The notes below the pieces were generated by a model. It was not told the DNA's origin and searched no databases. It saw only the letters and a list, made by a program, of their open reading frames with translations. Both the position numbers and the translations under genes were made by a program. A DNA stretch of 64,000 nt from NCBI GenBank assembly GCA_963932465.1, contig OZ010788.1, positions 199,890,559-199,954,558 on the forward strand, written 5' to 3'. Positions within the stretch are counted from its first letter, which is position 1. Each line of letters starts with the position of its first letter. The DNA is from Maratus speciosus. Its lineage: Eukaryota > Arthropoda > Arachnida > Araneae > Salticidae. This document shows, piece by piece, positions 11,848-24,369 of this stretch.

Positions 11848-12341
11848 AATCCATTGTTATTTCAACTCCCATAGAATTGTACGCGTTACAGGAAATATTT
11901 GGCGTTTTATCGCCTGTTGCGGGCTAACAGACAAAAAAGTCTTAAAACCAATGTATTAATTTATAATTAACCCTTCAGCGCATCACGTGCCATCTGGCAC
12001 ATACCTAAAAACAGCATAATTTTCATTATATGCCATGAATTTGGACAATATGATCTCCGTCCCTTTATCAAGAACGGTCCAAAGGATAGAATAGCACTTA
12101 TTTTGTCCATGTCAGATGGCTTCATTTGACAAAAAATTAGAATTTGTTCTTCGGGTGAAAAAAATGTCGATCAAGCTATTAAAGTAAGATTTACATTTAT
12201 TATTATTACTGAATACTTAAAAATATTAATATAAAAAAGTTTCAGAGTGTTAAGCAGATATAATTAATTATTTTAAACTCATTTAGTTGCAAAATATAGC
12301 TATACGAAATTTTAAAATCCTAGAAGTGTACACAGAAGCCC
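11848..12341. other. No gene; candidate TTAA-type left end
   Basis: TTAACCCTTCAGCGCATCAC at 11968 with the hairpin GTGCCATCTGGCAC has the layout of the TTAA MITEs elsewhere in the window; a right end is not visible. Confidence 0.45.
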
Positions 12342-12635
12342 AGTAGCGTTGTGGTCAGCATGTCTGTCTGCCACGCTACAGGCCGCGAGTTCGACTCCCG
12401 TCTGGGCAAGGTTCACTCAACCTTTTATCCCTTCGGGGTGGATAAAATGAGTACCAAGCTTGCTTGGGAATTAAACACCGATGGTCTGGCGTTCGGCTGA
12501 CCACCTGACCGGGGCACATGCTGCATAGCACCTCGGGGCTCAGGGTCAAGTAAACAGAGCTGGGCAATGTAGGCCTTGATCCTTCATGGATAGTACAGCC
12601 GCTGATTTAGTTTTAGTTTTTTTTTTTTTTTTTTT
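12342..12635 (+). mobile_element. tRNA-derived SINE
   Basis: The head GCCCAGTAGCGTTGTGGTCA followed by GGCCGCGAGTTCGACTCCCG gives Pol III A and B boxes at tRNA spacing and closes with GTCTGGGCA complementary to the start. A unique body of about 190 bp follows (TCGGGGTGGATAAAATGAG, GGTCTGGCGTTCGGCTGACC), and the copy ends in TTTAGTTTTAG plus a T-run at 12613-12638. Target duplications are not obvious. Confidence 0.85.
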
Positions 12636-12639
12636 TTTT

Positions 12640-13855
12640 AGACTAGGGAGCTCTGCCACCCAGAGCTACGCTCGCCAACCCCCGTTCAGACCCCGCAGAC
12701 TCACGCTAATTTGAAGCACGCTAATTTGATCAAGCTTTAAAAAGATTTCGGAAGATTGATTTATAAGTTAAAAAAACAGTGGCGATCTACCTATAAACGG
12801 GTTTCTATTCATTTCTCTTTGATTGCGGAATTTTAAGGCCAAATCAGTTGCTGTTAAAAGATACAATGACAGTTTTCGTCTTTGATTAAATAAAATCAGT
12901 TAAACATTTCAAAATAAGCTAATGTAAAATGAATTATGTAAACAGAGTCTTTGTCTCCCGGTATTTTTTACAAAGCGAAAAGAAAGTTCTTTTAAATAAG
13001 ACATTTTAAATCTGACGTAATTTTCACCAAACTTTCCTTTCTCATTTTAATATTCACGTGAAAATACTTTTATTAGAAATGAAATATTATTTACCCTGAA
13101 ATAGTTGAAAAGATCATCTCAAAATATCAAGTAAATGTCTCACGAAATTCTTAAATTTAAACTGTTTTGCAATATTATTTTTTGTCCATTTTACGTAATA
13201 AGTGCAATGTGACGTAAATGCGACGTAGTTTCTCCTACTTAAGACTTCTAACGCATGTTAATGAATTTATTATTTTACAATATCCTTTCTCTTTTAAAAT
13301 TCACGTGTAAATAGAGTTTTTATGACGTAATTTTCAACAAGTTCCTGCTTTTTATACCTAATTATTTAATTATAATTTGAAGGGTTTTTCTGTTTATAAT
13401 AATCACGTGTAAATAAACTTTTTGTTTTAGAAAACATTATTGTTTGCGCTATTTGTACAGTTGGCAACAGTTTAAATAAATACTATTTTCTAAAAATGTA
13501 AAAAAATATCGCTCGAAATACTGAAAATTTGAACTTAAAATAGAAATAAAATCTAAAAAAAAATGAGTCAAATTAAAAGAATAAATGCAGTCTGCACACC
13601 GAGAACTTTTCATGTATAAAATGATCTAAGAATGATTAAACTCCTATGTGTAGTTTTTGCTCCTATAAAACTTTTTTATTGGAACGACTTTGACCAACTT
13701 TAACATTAAATATATCTTAAAATAATTATTTGATTTGAAAACTGTCTGTATCAGCGTGTTTATGAAACATTACTCTATAATACCACCAATTTTCATATTT
13801 TTGTATCCAGCAGTTTTTTTAATATTAACGAAGAAAGACCATGCTTAAGCATTCA
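12640..13855. repeat. 1.2-kb interspersed repeat, copy A
   Basis: This region is the inverted counterpart of 20100-21195. Landmarks in order are CGCTCGCCAA, CACGCTAATTTGATC, AACAGAGTCTTTGTCTCCCG, ATTCACGTGAA, GCTCCTATAAAACTTTTTTA, ATCAGCGTGTTTATG and TTAACGAAGAAAGACC. There is no coding sequence. The identity of the element is unknown. Confidence 0.85.
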
Positions 13856-14961
13856 AATTGGAGGCCGATCTACCGGGAATATGTACGCAGATTTTCATTG
13901 GTCCATTTCCAAATCAAAACTCTTTTTTATATATAGAAGGATGTGTACACATGGCACACACCATAAAATATCAAATTTTCGCTGAAAATTTGAAATTTAA
14001 TTTTTTTACTGTTTATCCCAATATCAGACCTATATATATATTTCAAATAATTTTTTTCATAAAAATAGAAAAAATCGTTCAGTGAAGGTTTAAGTTTAAA
14101 AAAAAATATATATATTAAAATGTCGTATTATCATTGGAAACATATAATTCTTCTATTAATTCTATTTATAAGAAAAGGTTTAAAAATCATTTGAGAAATT
14201 CCATCTTTACATAAAACAAGGTTGAGTTAAGTAAAAGCGTGTAAAAATCTGCATTTCACAGTATTTATTATCTGAAAAAGTAACAAAAATAATGCATCCT
14301 ATTGAATAAAAGAAAGAAAAAACTACTATCACCTAAGCTTCAAAACTGACCTTGATAGCAACAGTTCGCGGTGAAATGGAACATGTTCCTGTCAAACGAT
14401 AATTTACTTTTCGGCAGATGGTGACAAAAATTGAAGTAAGATTTATGATAATTTCATTTAATTTACACAAATACATCGCGAAAATAATCTAATGGGAATA
14501 GATATGGAAGATTTAATATGCATAAGCACATATTCGTCCTTCAACTTTATTTTATTTTTATTTTTTGTAGATTCAATTCTTGATCAATTTACATGTGATT
14601 AGTAATTTATCCACTGAACTGACCATGTAAAACATGATGGGTGGCGAAAGCAATTAATTCCGTGATAAATCACAGCTGCTTTCGCGTGTTTTCAAGCACC
14701 ATATTAAAGGAAAATGTCACTGTTAAATTAGCAATGTGATTTGTAACGAATCATGAATTGCATTTTCTAACGATAAGTTTGAAATTAGCTTTTATGAAAT
14801 TTGAAGTAACTGAAAGGATAGATTAATTTTCGTAATTGTCATTAAGATATATTTTTTAATTATTTTTGATAATATATTCTTGTATGTTATATTGTTTATA
14901 CATCTTCAAGAAGGTTTTGCAACAGGTAGTTCATGGCATAAAAGAGTTTTCCATGCACTTT

Positions 14962-15173
14962 ATAGGGTGTTTTATTTTAATTCAATTTGCATTTTTTAAT
15001 CCCTAAGAAATGTATAAAAAATACCTGATTACAGTCGATTGTCTGTACTCTGGATGATATTTAACCATATGGTCGGAGTCGGACCGACTCCTTTCTATAG
15101 TGTTAACGAAAAAAATTCTATCTTCAGATATAACAACCAGTACTTTATGAAATTTCTTGTATAAAACACCCAA
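14962..15173. mobile_element. Candidate MITE with GGGTGTTTTAT ends
   Basis: TAGGGTGTTTTATTTTAAT at 14964 and inverted TGGGTGTTTTATACAAG ending near 15173. An inner palindrome GGTCGGAGTCGGACCGACTCC is at 15072-15092. No clear target duplication. Confidence 0.5.
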
Positions 15174-15329
15174 AATCCCACGAATCATTTGATGCGTACG
15201 AACCCTGGTATAGGTATACTTATAAAATAGTCACTTTATTTTTATTTTGTCAAAAATATATAATGTGCTACTCTTCTTATGGAATCAATAATATTATCTA
15301 ATGTTAACTAAGAATTGGTGCATCATACC

Positions 15330-17065
15330 TAGAGATGTAAATTTTCCGGAAAATTTGAAGTGGCGGAAAAAACCGTTTTTTTTCAGTTTTTTTTCTGGAA
15401 AAAATGGAAAAGTTGGAAAATTTGATTTCCTATAAATTTTTCTCAAAAATAAGTTATATTTTCTTAAAAAATATGCAATAATAAACTTTTTCAATATTTA
15501 TGCACACTAAAAAAAAAGTATTTTCCCTTTACATGTGAATATGTTATTAAAAAAGAGAGAGAGAGAGAGAGAAAGCCAGACTTTAAAAGTTTATCCTTTC
15601 AATCGCAGAATTCTGACAGTAGCTTTTTTTGCTTAATTTAACATCAGTGTTTGTAATATGTCATGTGTCTGTTGAAATGATTTTTCAGTAGCACTTGTTT
15701 AATTATATCAGTAGAACTAATTTATAAACAACAACAAAAAAAATCTTTTGTTTCAATCAATATCGCTGTTGTTTTAAAGCAGTTTTAAACTGTATTGTAC
15801 ATCTCATCTACATAGTACTGGTTTTCAAATACATAAAGGATGCCAGTGTAAAAGAAACAAATTATAGTATTTCTGGCTTTATTATAAATACTATTATCAT
15901 TTTCAAATCTTCTATTGTTTAAAAATTGGTATTATTTTACAATATTACTCCCGACATCCCCTTACAATTTCAGTTTTCATTTCCTGTATATGTAGTTTTG
16001 GTACAGCTTTCCAGACTAAACCCAAACTATGTTTTAATAAGATTTAGATCCTTAATATTGAAAGCGATATTTTTTTTTTCCCATATGTTTAAAAGTCGTT
16101 TTCAACTAGATTTTTCAGAGATTTGCTTACATTTTCTTTGTAAAGTTTGTATGTATTTATATATTTTTTAAATACATTTAGACAACTCTAAGAATCTATA
16201 TTTCAAGAAAAGAGAAAAAATTATACATAATTTCAACTGCATGTTATTATCAAAAAAACTTTTCTAACAAAGTGAAAAATTACAGCCATGTGAATAAAAA
16301 TAAATGCATGTTTCAAATTTTACATTAAATTTTCCTCTTACCATTTTCATTTATTGGTATAATATTGAAATACTTTTGCACATGAATTTTGATTTTTAAC
16401 GAGAGAAGTTGCATTTAATTATCTTACCAGGGATTTGCTTGGTTTTTTTTTTTTTTTTTCACACAATCATGTTTTTGCGAAATTATGAACTTGTAAAAAC
16501 TGTGAATGAAATGTAAAAAATGTAACCAGAATTTTGTAAATTAGAAATTATCATATTTAAGTTCTTATTTAGACATTATAGAGATGATCTTTTGTACATA
16601 TAAACAGCTAGATAATAGATTTATTGGTTATTGCAGCTATTATACAACAGTTTTTTTTTTAAATTCTAAAATCATTACATTTGTGAAGGATTTAATTTGG
16701 AGATTGTAAAAAAATTCTGAAATGTCTATTTTTAAGAGAAAGAATTTTGTTAAAGGTCATATGTTTTAAGGAGAAAAAACTGTGAAGGATCCTTTAACAG
16801 ACTCAAATTCTTACTAAAGAGATCCCTGCTTACAGATAAGATTTTCCATGTTAAGGTTTTCATAAGGGACACTAAACATGAAAAAAAATATAAATAAAAG
16901 TAACAGAATGTAGCAATTATAAAATTTTGACTACATTATTTTATAAATAAAATTTCAATTTTTCCAATTTGGAAAAGTTGAAAAATAGCCCTTCGGAAAA
17001 AAACTGAAGAAAACCGGTTTTTTACCCAACTTTTCGGGTTTTTTTTCTGAGCATTCCCATCTCTA
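15330..17065. mobile_element. 1.74-kb non-autonomous hAT element
   Basis: Perfect 8-bp target duplications ATCATACC (15322-15329, 17066-17073) flank ends TAGAGATG in inverted orientation. Both subterminal regions hold CCGGTTTT/GGAAAAGTTGGAAAA stretches in opposed orientation. TAGAGATG and an 8-bp duplication are the hAT signature. The interior is AT-rich without transposase; it has a (GA)n run at 15554-15572. Confidence 0.92.
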
Positions 17066-17955
17066 ATCATACCTGAAATATTTCTAATTAAAAGTTATTA
17101 CTAGTGAAATATGTGTATGAAACTTTAATTAAGTACAAACAAACAAGTTCTACTTTTAATATTTTTGGATATCCATTTTGAGCAATTCGCATGAAATGCA
17201 ATACTTTCGTAACTGTAGCAATTCATAATAAACATTCTTAGTGTAAAACTAATGAAAACAACACTCTCTAAATGTTAGGCGAATATTTTGTCCGTTTTAG
17301 TGACATAAAATCACTAATTATTTTTTATAATTAGTTATTATTATTTATTATTATTATTTTTTTATGAATACATTCTTCTTTAAGAAAACCATGTTTTAAC
17401 TTGTTCGACTATATGTTTCATATCCCAGTTGATATTCTATCACCTATACTGGCAGATGCACTACAAAAAGAAAATCACAGATTTTAGCAGGGAAGTAAGG
17501 TTAATTTAAAAACATAGAAAATGCTTATTTATTAATAAAAAAGATCAATTTTTTAACAGACCAAATTAATTCGCAGTTCATTACAAATTCATTAATAAAT
17601 GAGGACCCCAGAAGCCAAGGGGTATAAGTGACATAATTGAAAAAAACTGAGTTAAGTGCACAGACTATCTGGAAATAAGGCTATTCGTTTGAAGGGAAAG
17701 AAATATAAGTGATTTTCTAATTATGTGCTGTGTTCTAGAGGTCAACTATTTAATCTCTTTAATTTCTACTTAAATTAAAAAAAAAATATATTGTACTCCA
17801 CTTTTTTACTTTCTTCTATCTTCAATGGAAGAAAGTATTGTAATCGAATTTTTTTCGGCTTCCGGTTTTCAACGGATTTACTCGTTTTAAGGGTCAGAGA
17901 TCCAAAAAACATGTTTATAGAAAATGTCTGTCTGTCCGTGTGTCTGTCGCCATTG

Positions 17956-18560
17956 AACCATCAAAAAGTGTGTGAAGTTATGCATAGAATTGAACCAAAT
18001 TTTTATTTTAAGTTTTTGGCTATGGCAAGCAGGTCCTCCCTGAATTTGGAAAAAATTCGCCGGTAGGGGCCTCTGTAATAGCGATTTTTGTGTGATTTTG
18101 AATATTGTACCATCAAAAAACTGTATGAAGTTATGCATAGAATTGAACCAAATTTTTATTTTAAGTATTTGAATTTGCAAAAAAATCGCCGGTAGAGGGC
18201 GCTGTAATAGCAATTTTTGTTTGATTTTGAATATAGTACCATCGAAAACTGCATGAAGTTATGCATAGAATTGAACCAAAAAATGTTTCAAGTTCTTGGC
18301 TATGGCAAGCAGGTCCTTTCTTAATTTGGAAAAAAATTCGCCGGTAAGGGGCGCTGTAATAGCGATTTTTGTGCGATTTTTGTGCCATTTTGAATATTGT
18401 ACCATCGAAAAGTGTATGAAGTTATGCATAGAATTGAAGAAATTTTTTTGTGTTTGTTTTTGGTCATAACGCGAAGGTCCTCCCTGAATTTGGAAAAATT
18501 CCGCCGGATATAAAAAAATTTGGAAAAATTCCGCGCTATATTTGCGATGTCTGTACCATT
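17956..18560. repeat. Tandem array, about 130-162 bp units, left block
   Basis: Units start with ACCATC(G/A)AAAA at about 17956, 18109, 18238 and 18400. Each contains GTATGAAGTTATGCATAGAA, GGCTATGGCAAGCAGGTCC and CGCTGTAATAGCGA. A fifth partial unit ends near 18550. The ORFs seen on both strands here are by-products of the repeat. Confidence 0.92.
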
Positions 18561-19328
18561 TTCGTTATTGTTGTTAGCAAAAGAAGCCACCTCTTGCGTA
18601 ACACAGTAGCAATTGCGCGCTAATATTTAGATAAATAAATAAATATGATTCTGGCCAATTTATAATAAAACAATTGTATATAATAATATAGGTAATTTCT
18701 TACCTTTATCTTTCTTCAACAGCATTCCTCGGTTCACAGCTTGGCACGAATTTAACTCCAGTACTGCGTATCCTTTTGCACTGAATTCTTAAAGATTTTT
18801 TCTGCACTATAGTATTAAAATAAGAAATTGTGATTAATATATATGTTTTTTTTCTTAATTAAATCCACTCCTGAGACTTGGTTTCATTGCTTATTGAAAA
18901 ATTATACTCAACATTATGTCATGGGCGTAGCTACTGTGGAGCAATTGGAGCAAACTGCTCCAGGCGCACGAATCCTAAGGGCGCAAAATTAGAAAGAGCG
19001 AAATAAAGATTTGTAAAAATATTTGCATTTTTTTCATTATTAATCAGAAATTATAGATTAATCATGTTACTATTATCATATTTCTATGATATTTTACCTT
19101 GTGTTTAACCTCAATTATTTCGATTTAAAACGTGTTTTTATACGCAGTTAAAAGAAATTTCTTCTATTTGCGAAGTTTTAATTTTAATTCGTACGATATT
19201 GCAGCCAGAACTTCCCAAACACCATTTCAGCATGCCGGATTTTTTTGCTTGTGACTTTTTCGTAGAGGACAGTTGAAGATTTTCAAATTTTAGAGTAATC
19301 AAAACTTATTTACAGGGTTCTCATCGGT

Positions 19329-19448
19329 CACTTTATTGGCTACCACTATTTCCAAACAATAATCTTCATGGTACATTTCTATAAATTATGTTTTAAAAAT
19401 TTATCATGATGATTATTGTACGCAAATAATGGTAGCCAAACAAGTCAC
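19329..19448. mobile_element. MITE with GGCTACCACTATTT ends
   Basis: GGCTACCACTATTT at 19338 is inverted at about 19425-19438 (AAATAATGGTAGCC), with CAAACAATAATCTTC inside the left arm. Related palindromic copies lie at 24205-24367 and 2170-2262. Confidence 0.7.
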
Positions 19449-19456
19449 CGCTGTGG

Positions 19457-19555
19457 AAAAATCCATCCAGCCGTTGGGATGTTTCGAGGGTATAAAGAAA
19501 TCCACATATCCAGATACACGTGAAACGCATAACCCTTCTTGGCAGTCGGGTAAAA
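19457..19555 (+). repeat. Conserved LINE-like 3' tail, copy 1
   Basis: About 99 bp beginning AATCCATCCAGCCGTTGGGA and ending CAGTCGGGTAAAAA is about 90 per cent identical to 36037-36136. The shape (conserved stretch ending in short A-rich bases) suggests a non-LTR retrotransposon 3' end, perhaps RTE-like; no reverse transcriptase is attached. Confidence 0.6.
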
Positions 19556-20024
19556 ATAGGATTCTACCAAATTAAGTCACATTCTGGCCCGCCGGGCAAC
19601 CGAGCTGTGGGTTGGTGAGCCCTAAACGAGGTAAGCTGCGCTCTCCCAGAGTTGAAACTAATACTTGCAAAATTTTCTATAAGCATTAGATTTGAAGTGT
19701 GTTAAATTATTTAATAATAATTTTTAAAAAATCACTTTTTTGAAGCATTTTCTTTATTAATGATTTTTTTCTCTTTGCAAAGCAGAATTGAATATTTTTT
19801 GTGAAAGTTTTTTTCGTTTCAGAGGAACATGAGTCGCCTCTATTTCAAAAAATATATACAAAAAATTTTTTATTTAGTTTTTTGTAAAATCAATTATTAT
19901 GTGATTAAAAAAGGTAGGTTTCGTGTATTTGTAAAATGCTGTGATTATAATTTAACCTATAAAAATGTTTATTATATTGATTTTTGTGCTTGATGCACAA
20001 AAATATTTAGAAAGAATATGTTCT

Positions 20025-20060
<36 letters not shown>

Positions 20061-20099
20061 AGAGAGAGATAAGCCAAACACTGTTTCTTTCTAATTCTA

Positions 20100-21195
20100 A
20101 AAAAAAGTAACTAACGCCGCTGTTTTTTAATTTTTTGTGACCGGGGGTCTTTCTTCGTTAATAACAAAAATATTAAAATCAGTAGTATTATAGAGAAATG
20201 TCTGATAAACACGCTGATGCAGACAGTTTATTAATTATTTTAAGAGATATTTAATGTTAAAGTGGGTCAAAATCATTCCATTAAAAAAGTTTTATAGGAG
20301 CAAAAACTATACATAAGAATTTAATCATTTTATACATTAGAAGTTCCCGGTGTCAGACTGCACTTATTTTTTTTTATTTGACTCCTTTTTTGAGGATTTA
20401 TTTCCATTTTAAATTCAAATTTTCACCATTTCGAGAGATATTGTTTGCATTTTTAGAAAACGGTATTATTTTAAATTGTTGCCAATTTTAAAAAACAGCG
20501 CAAAGAATAACATTTCCTTCAAATTAAAAATTTATTTACACATGATTATTATAAACAGAAAAAAACTTTCAAATTAGAATTAAATTATTACATATTAAAA
20601 GCAGGAAAATATTGAAAATTACGTCATAAATACTATATTCACATTTGAATTTTAAAAGAAAAAGAAAATTGTAAAATAATAGATTCCTTAATATGCATTA
20701 AAAGTCGTAAATAGATAAAATTCGTTACACTTAAAATGGCCAAACAATAATATTGCCAAACAGTTTAAATTTAAAAATATATTTGCGCGAGACATTTATT
20801 TTATCTTTTGAGATAATCTTTTAAACTATTGTTGTGAATTCTAAGACAGCGCAAATAATATTTTCTTTCTAACAACAAAAGTATATTCACGTGAATATTA
20901 AAAAGGGAAAGAAAACTTACGTCATATTTAAAACGATACATTTAAAATGTCTTACTTAAAAGAGCTTTCTTATATGTTTGTTAAAAAATACCGGGAGACA
21001 AAGACTCTGTTTACTTAATTAATTTTATATTAGCTCATTTTCAAATGTTTCACTGATCTGATTTAATCAAAGACGAATTTTAATTCAGTCTTCGGAATTT
21101 TTTTTTAAAGCCGATCAAATTAGCGTGTTTTTGGAATTTGCAGTGTCTGAACGGGCATTGGCGAGCATAGCTCGTAGGGTGTGGAACCCCCTTAG
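20100..21195. repeat. 1.1-kb interspersed repeat, copy B (inverted)
   Basis: It carries the landmarks of 12640-13855 in reverse order and opposite strand, for example CGGGAGACAAAGACTCTGTT at 20993 and GGTCTTTCTTCGTTAATAAC at 20145. It lies wholly inside the hAT element at 18920-22849, so it was either captured or inserted there. Confidence 0.85.
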
Positions 21196-21659
21196 TTTAA
21201 TTAAAAATTACACTTTAATGTGAAAACGTTTCAACGTGTTTCAATATTGTCTATAAATGTGATGATCATAACTGCGGTCTGCTGTTTTGTATGTACGTTA
21301 AAACAGGACTGTTCAAGCCTTTGAAGGTTCTTTTGCACCCCATCGATTATACCTTGTTGCTAGTGTTTTGTTAATACAGTACATTCTGCCTAAGGCAGAT
21401 TCTGCATAAGACGAAAATCTGTCTTACATAGAGCTTTAGACAGAGTTTACCCTATAAAAATCTATATAAAATTTTAAAGGTACTTTGATTTACAATCAAA
21501 TTAAATATTCGCACGTTTCTTTTTATTGCTAACAGCATTAAGATTTTTTATCCTCCCGCTGCAAAAAAAAAAAAAGTTTAAAATAGGTTTAATTAATCGT
21601 TCTTATTTAGTACTAAAATTCTTCTAAACTTAAAATCCTACACTAGTCATTCGCAAAAA

Positions 21660-22510
21660 TTTTCAAATCAAGAGCTTGAAGCCAGGAGAGACCAAGTTAA
21701 CTTAACAATATCTCAAAACTGCGGCCTTAATATTGAACAAAAATATTAAGTGTAGGTACTCATTTTACTCAGAATTATAGGCTCTACAACTTTTGTACTG
21801 ACAATGTTTTTGATAGAGTTAGCTGTTTTGAGATATTGTTAAGTTAACTTTGTCTATCTTGGCTTCAAGCTCTTGATTAGCGATTAACGCAAAATTTTGA
21901 AATAGAATTACGACCTTAATGTTGAACAAAAATATTAATGATGGTACTCATATTATTCAGAATTTTAAGCTCTACAACATTTGTATTGACAATGTTTTTT
22001 ATAGAGTTAGCTGTTTTGAGGTATTGTTAAGGTAATTTAAAAAAAAAAAAAAAACGTGCTTTTCGAAAATAAATATGTGCACATTTTCCAACATTCACCA
22101 AAGTACGAGGAAGAAAACATAGTTCATTTCAGACCTAAACTGAAGGGATTAAAACAATTTCCAGTTTTCTCCTAATTAATTCTGAGTTCAACCCCCTGAC
22201 CACGCGTCTAAAACTTTAAAACTGGAATTGTGACCTTAATGTTCAACAAAAATATTAAGTGTAGGTACTCATTTTACTCAGAATTTTAAGATGTACAACA
22301 TTTGTATTGACAATGTTTTTGACAGAGTTAGCTGTTTGGAGATACTGTTATGGTATGTAAAAAACGTGTTTTTTTTGCTATAAATCTATACATATTTCCT
22401 AATGCTCACCTAGTACGAGAGGGAAAACATAGCATATTTATTCTAGGCCTAAACTGAAGGGATTAAAACAATTTCCAGCTTTCCTCTAATTAATCCCGAA
22501 TTCGGCTTTT
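21660..22510. repeat. Tandem and inverted repeats inside the hAT element
   Basis: Three units carry TTGTATTGACAATGTTTTT-like sequence (21795, 21980, 22302), and the last two belong to a duplicated block of about 310 bp (21890-22200 and 22205-22510) that also repeats AAACTGAAGGGATTAAAACA. The first unit is bounded by an inverted repeat, AATCAAGAGCTTGAAGCC (21667) and GGCTTCAAGCTCTTGATT (21862-21879). Confidence 0.85.
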
Positions 22511-23258
22511 TTTTTTTTTTTTTTTTTTTTTGCTCCCCTACCACTGGGCTACTGGCCATATTGAAAGTTTTAAAACAAAAATCCCACCCAATTCGGAGAA
22601 AATATTGGTAGGTACTCCATACTTAAAGAATTATAATTCATTTCATTATTCATTATTTATTTTTAATTACTTGTATTTAATACGTGTTGAAATAATCTAT
22701 CTTTCAAATAAAAGTAAGATTTTAAATCAAATTAAGAATAGTATATAAATATTTTTAAGTTAAAAAAAATGCGCAGAACTTTTTCGAGTGATAAGAGGGC
22801 GCACCAACTTTACTTGCTCCATGGCGCTGAATATGTAGCTACGCCACTGCATTATGTTATAGATTTAAGTTATACTTATACATTTTGCTGCTTTTTGCAG
22901 TAACAGTTTAAAACATTACATGCTTTCTTATTGCAATTTACACAACAACTAAATTAATAATAAAAATGTTTATGAGTCATTTTTGAGATCTTTTTGCTGA
23001 TGATGATGATGACGTCGGACTCTTGTTTCACGCGTGGGATAATCTATAAACGTATTTTATTTATGAATGTTATTGTTCATTTTGAATATCATAATTTAGC
23101 AAATATAAAAAGAGTTTGTTGATTTCACAATGATTGATTCCTACTTGATCTATTTATTTAAGTATCAAAATGTTTTTGTCCTTGAAGATTATTGATTCGG
23201 TTTCCTGTTTCGAAATCAATTTATTCGTATCTGAGAGGGTTATAAATCCATCAGTTGT

Positions 23259-23700
23259 ACCATCGAAAAGTGTATGAAGTTATACATATAATTGAACCAA
23301 AATTTTTGTGTATGTTTCTGGCTATGGCAAGCAAGTCCTCCCTGAACTTTAAAAAATTCCGACAGAAGGGGGCGCTGTAGTAGCGATTTCTGTGCCATTT
23401 GCATTATTGGACCACCGAAAAGTGTATGAAGTTATGCATAGAACTAAACCAAATTTTTTGTGCATGTTTCTGGCTATGGCAAGCAAGTCTTCCCTGAAGT
23501 TAAAAAAAATCTGCCGGAAGGGGGAGGGGGGGCGCTGTAATAGCGATGTTTGTGCCATTTTCTTTATTGTACCATCGAAAAGTGTATAAAATTATGCATA
23601 CAATTGAATCAAATTTTTTGTGCATGTTTTTGGCTTTGGCCAACAGATCTTCCTTGAATTTGGAAATATTGCGTGGTAAAGGGACTGTGTGATAGCGATT
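23259..23700. repeat. Tandem array, about 151-160 bp units, right block
   Basis: Units start at 23259, 23410 and 23570 in the same orientation as the left block at 17956-18560 and share its phrases GTATGAAGTTAT and GGCTATGGCAAGCAAGTC. The two blocks are halves of one element separated by the hAT insertion. Confidence 0.9.
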
Positions 23701-24204
23701 TTTGTATACTTTTCTTGATTTTTCGTAGTTCTATTGTCCATCGACGGCTTGTGCAGCGGCGGGAACTCGCTTCCTGCTAAGTCGGCTATTCGCAAACAGC
23801 TGATAACAGCAGAACGAGGAAAAACTAATAATTTTAACAAATATCCTGATATAGATTAACTCGCTTTTAGTCCGTTTAATTGACTGAATCAGAAATTTAG
23901 GATGAAAATCAATGTTGGTATAGTATTGAACTAATAATATTGAAGTATTAACATGTGTAACTAGTTTTTGAAATATTAAGATGTATAAGATAGAAGAAAG
24001 CTTTGGGATTGGCACATCCAACTAGTTTTTAACAGTTATTGAAATAAGAGTTCAAAGACCGCTATTAAATAAGCAACAGATTCGTATTCTAATTCAATCA
24101 ATTACCATTGATGTTCCAACTTTGAACTCAAGTTACCCCAAGGCTAAATTTTGTTACTTGTATCCCTTGGCTTCTGGGGTCCTCAAATAGTATGCAGAGG
24201 GTCG

Positions 24205-24367
24205 GGTTAGTTGCTTATTACTACCACTATTTAGAAACAATAATATTCGTGGCAGACTTCTATAACATTTTCAAGAGAAACAATCTTCGCGGCAGGTTTC
24301 CGTCATATTTACAACATAAATATAGCGCGAAGACTATTCGTTGGGAAAAGTGGTAGCCAAAAAAGTG
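24205..24367. mobile_element. MITE related to 19329-19448
   Basis: TACCACTATTTAGAAACAAT on the left and inverted AGTGGTAGCCAAAAAAGTGA on the right frame two internal GAAACAAT(A/C)(A/T)TTCG(T/C)GGCAG half-units. It lies just outside the right terminus of the element ending at 24184. Confidence 0.65.
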
Positions 24368-24369
24368 AT

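Larger units (their letters stand above)
18920..22849. mobile_element. 3.93-kb hAT element without transposase
   Basis: Perfect 8-bp duplications CATTATGT (18912-18919, 22850-22857) flank ends CATGGGCGTAGCTAC and, inverted, CAGTGGCGTAGCTAC. This is the canonical hAT structure. The interior has no transposase but is a patchwork: a MITE (19329-19448), a LINE-like tail (19457-19555), a repeat shared with 12.6-13.9 kb (20100-21195) and tandem units (21660-22510). Confidence 0.93.
17601..24184. mobile_element. Outer element with GAGGACCCCAGAAGCC ends, split by hAT
   Basis: GAGGACCCCAGAAGCCAAGG at 17601 recurs inverted at 24165-24184. AAAT lies outside both ends (17597-17600, 24185-24188), a possible 4-bp target duplication. 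Direct arrays of about 155 bp lie in both halves. Without the 3.9-kb hAT insertion the element is about 2.65 kb. No transposase is recognised; superfamily unknown. Confidence 0.78.

Noticed and set aside
18161..18590. Minus-strand ORFs with repeated LLQRPLPANFF phrases
   Set aside because: They are translations of the tandem array, not a protein family.
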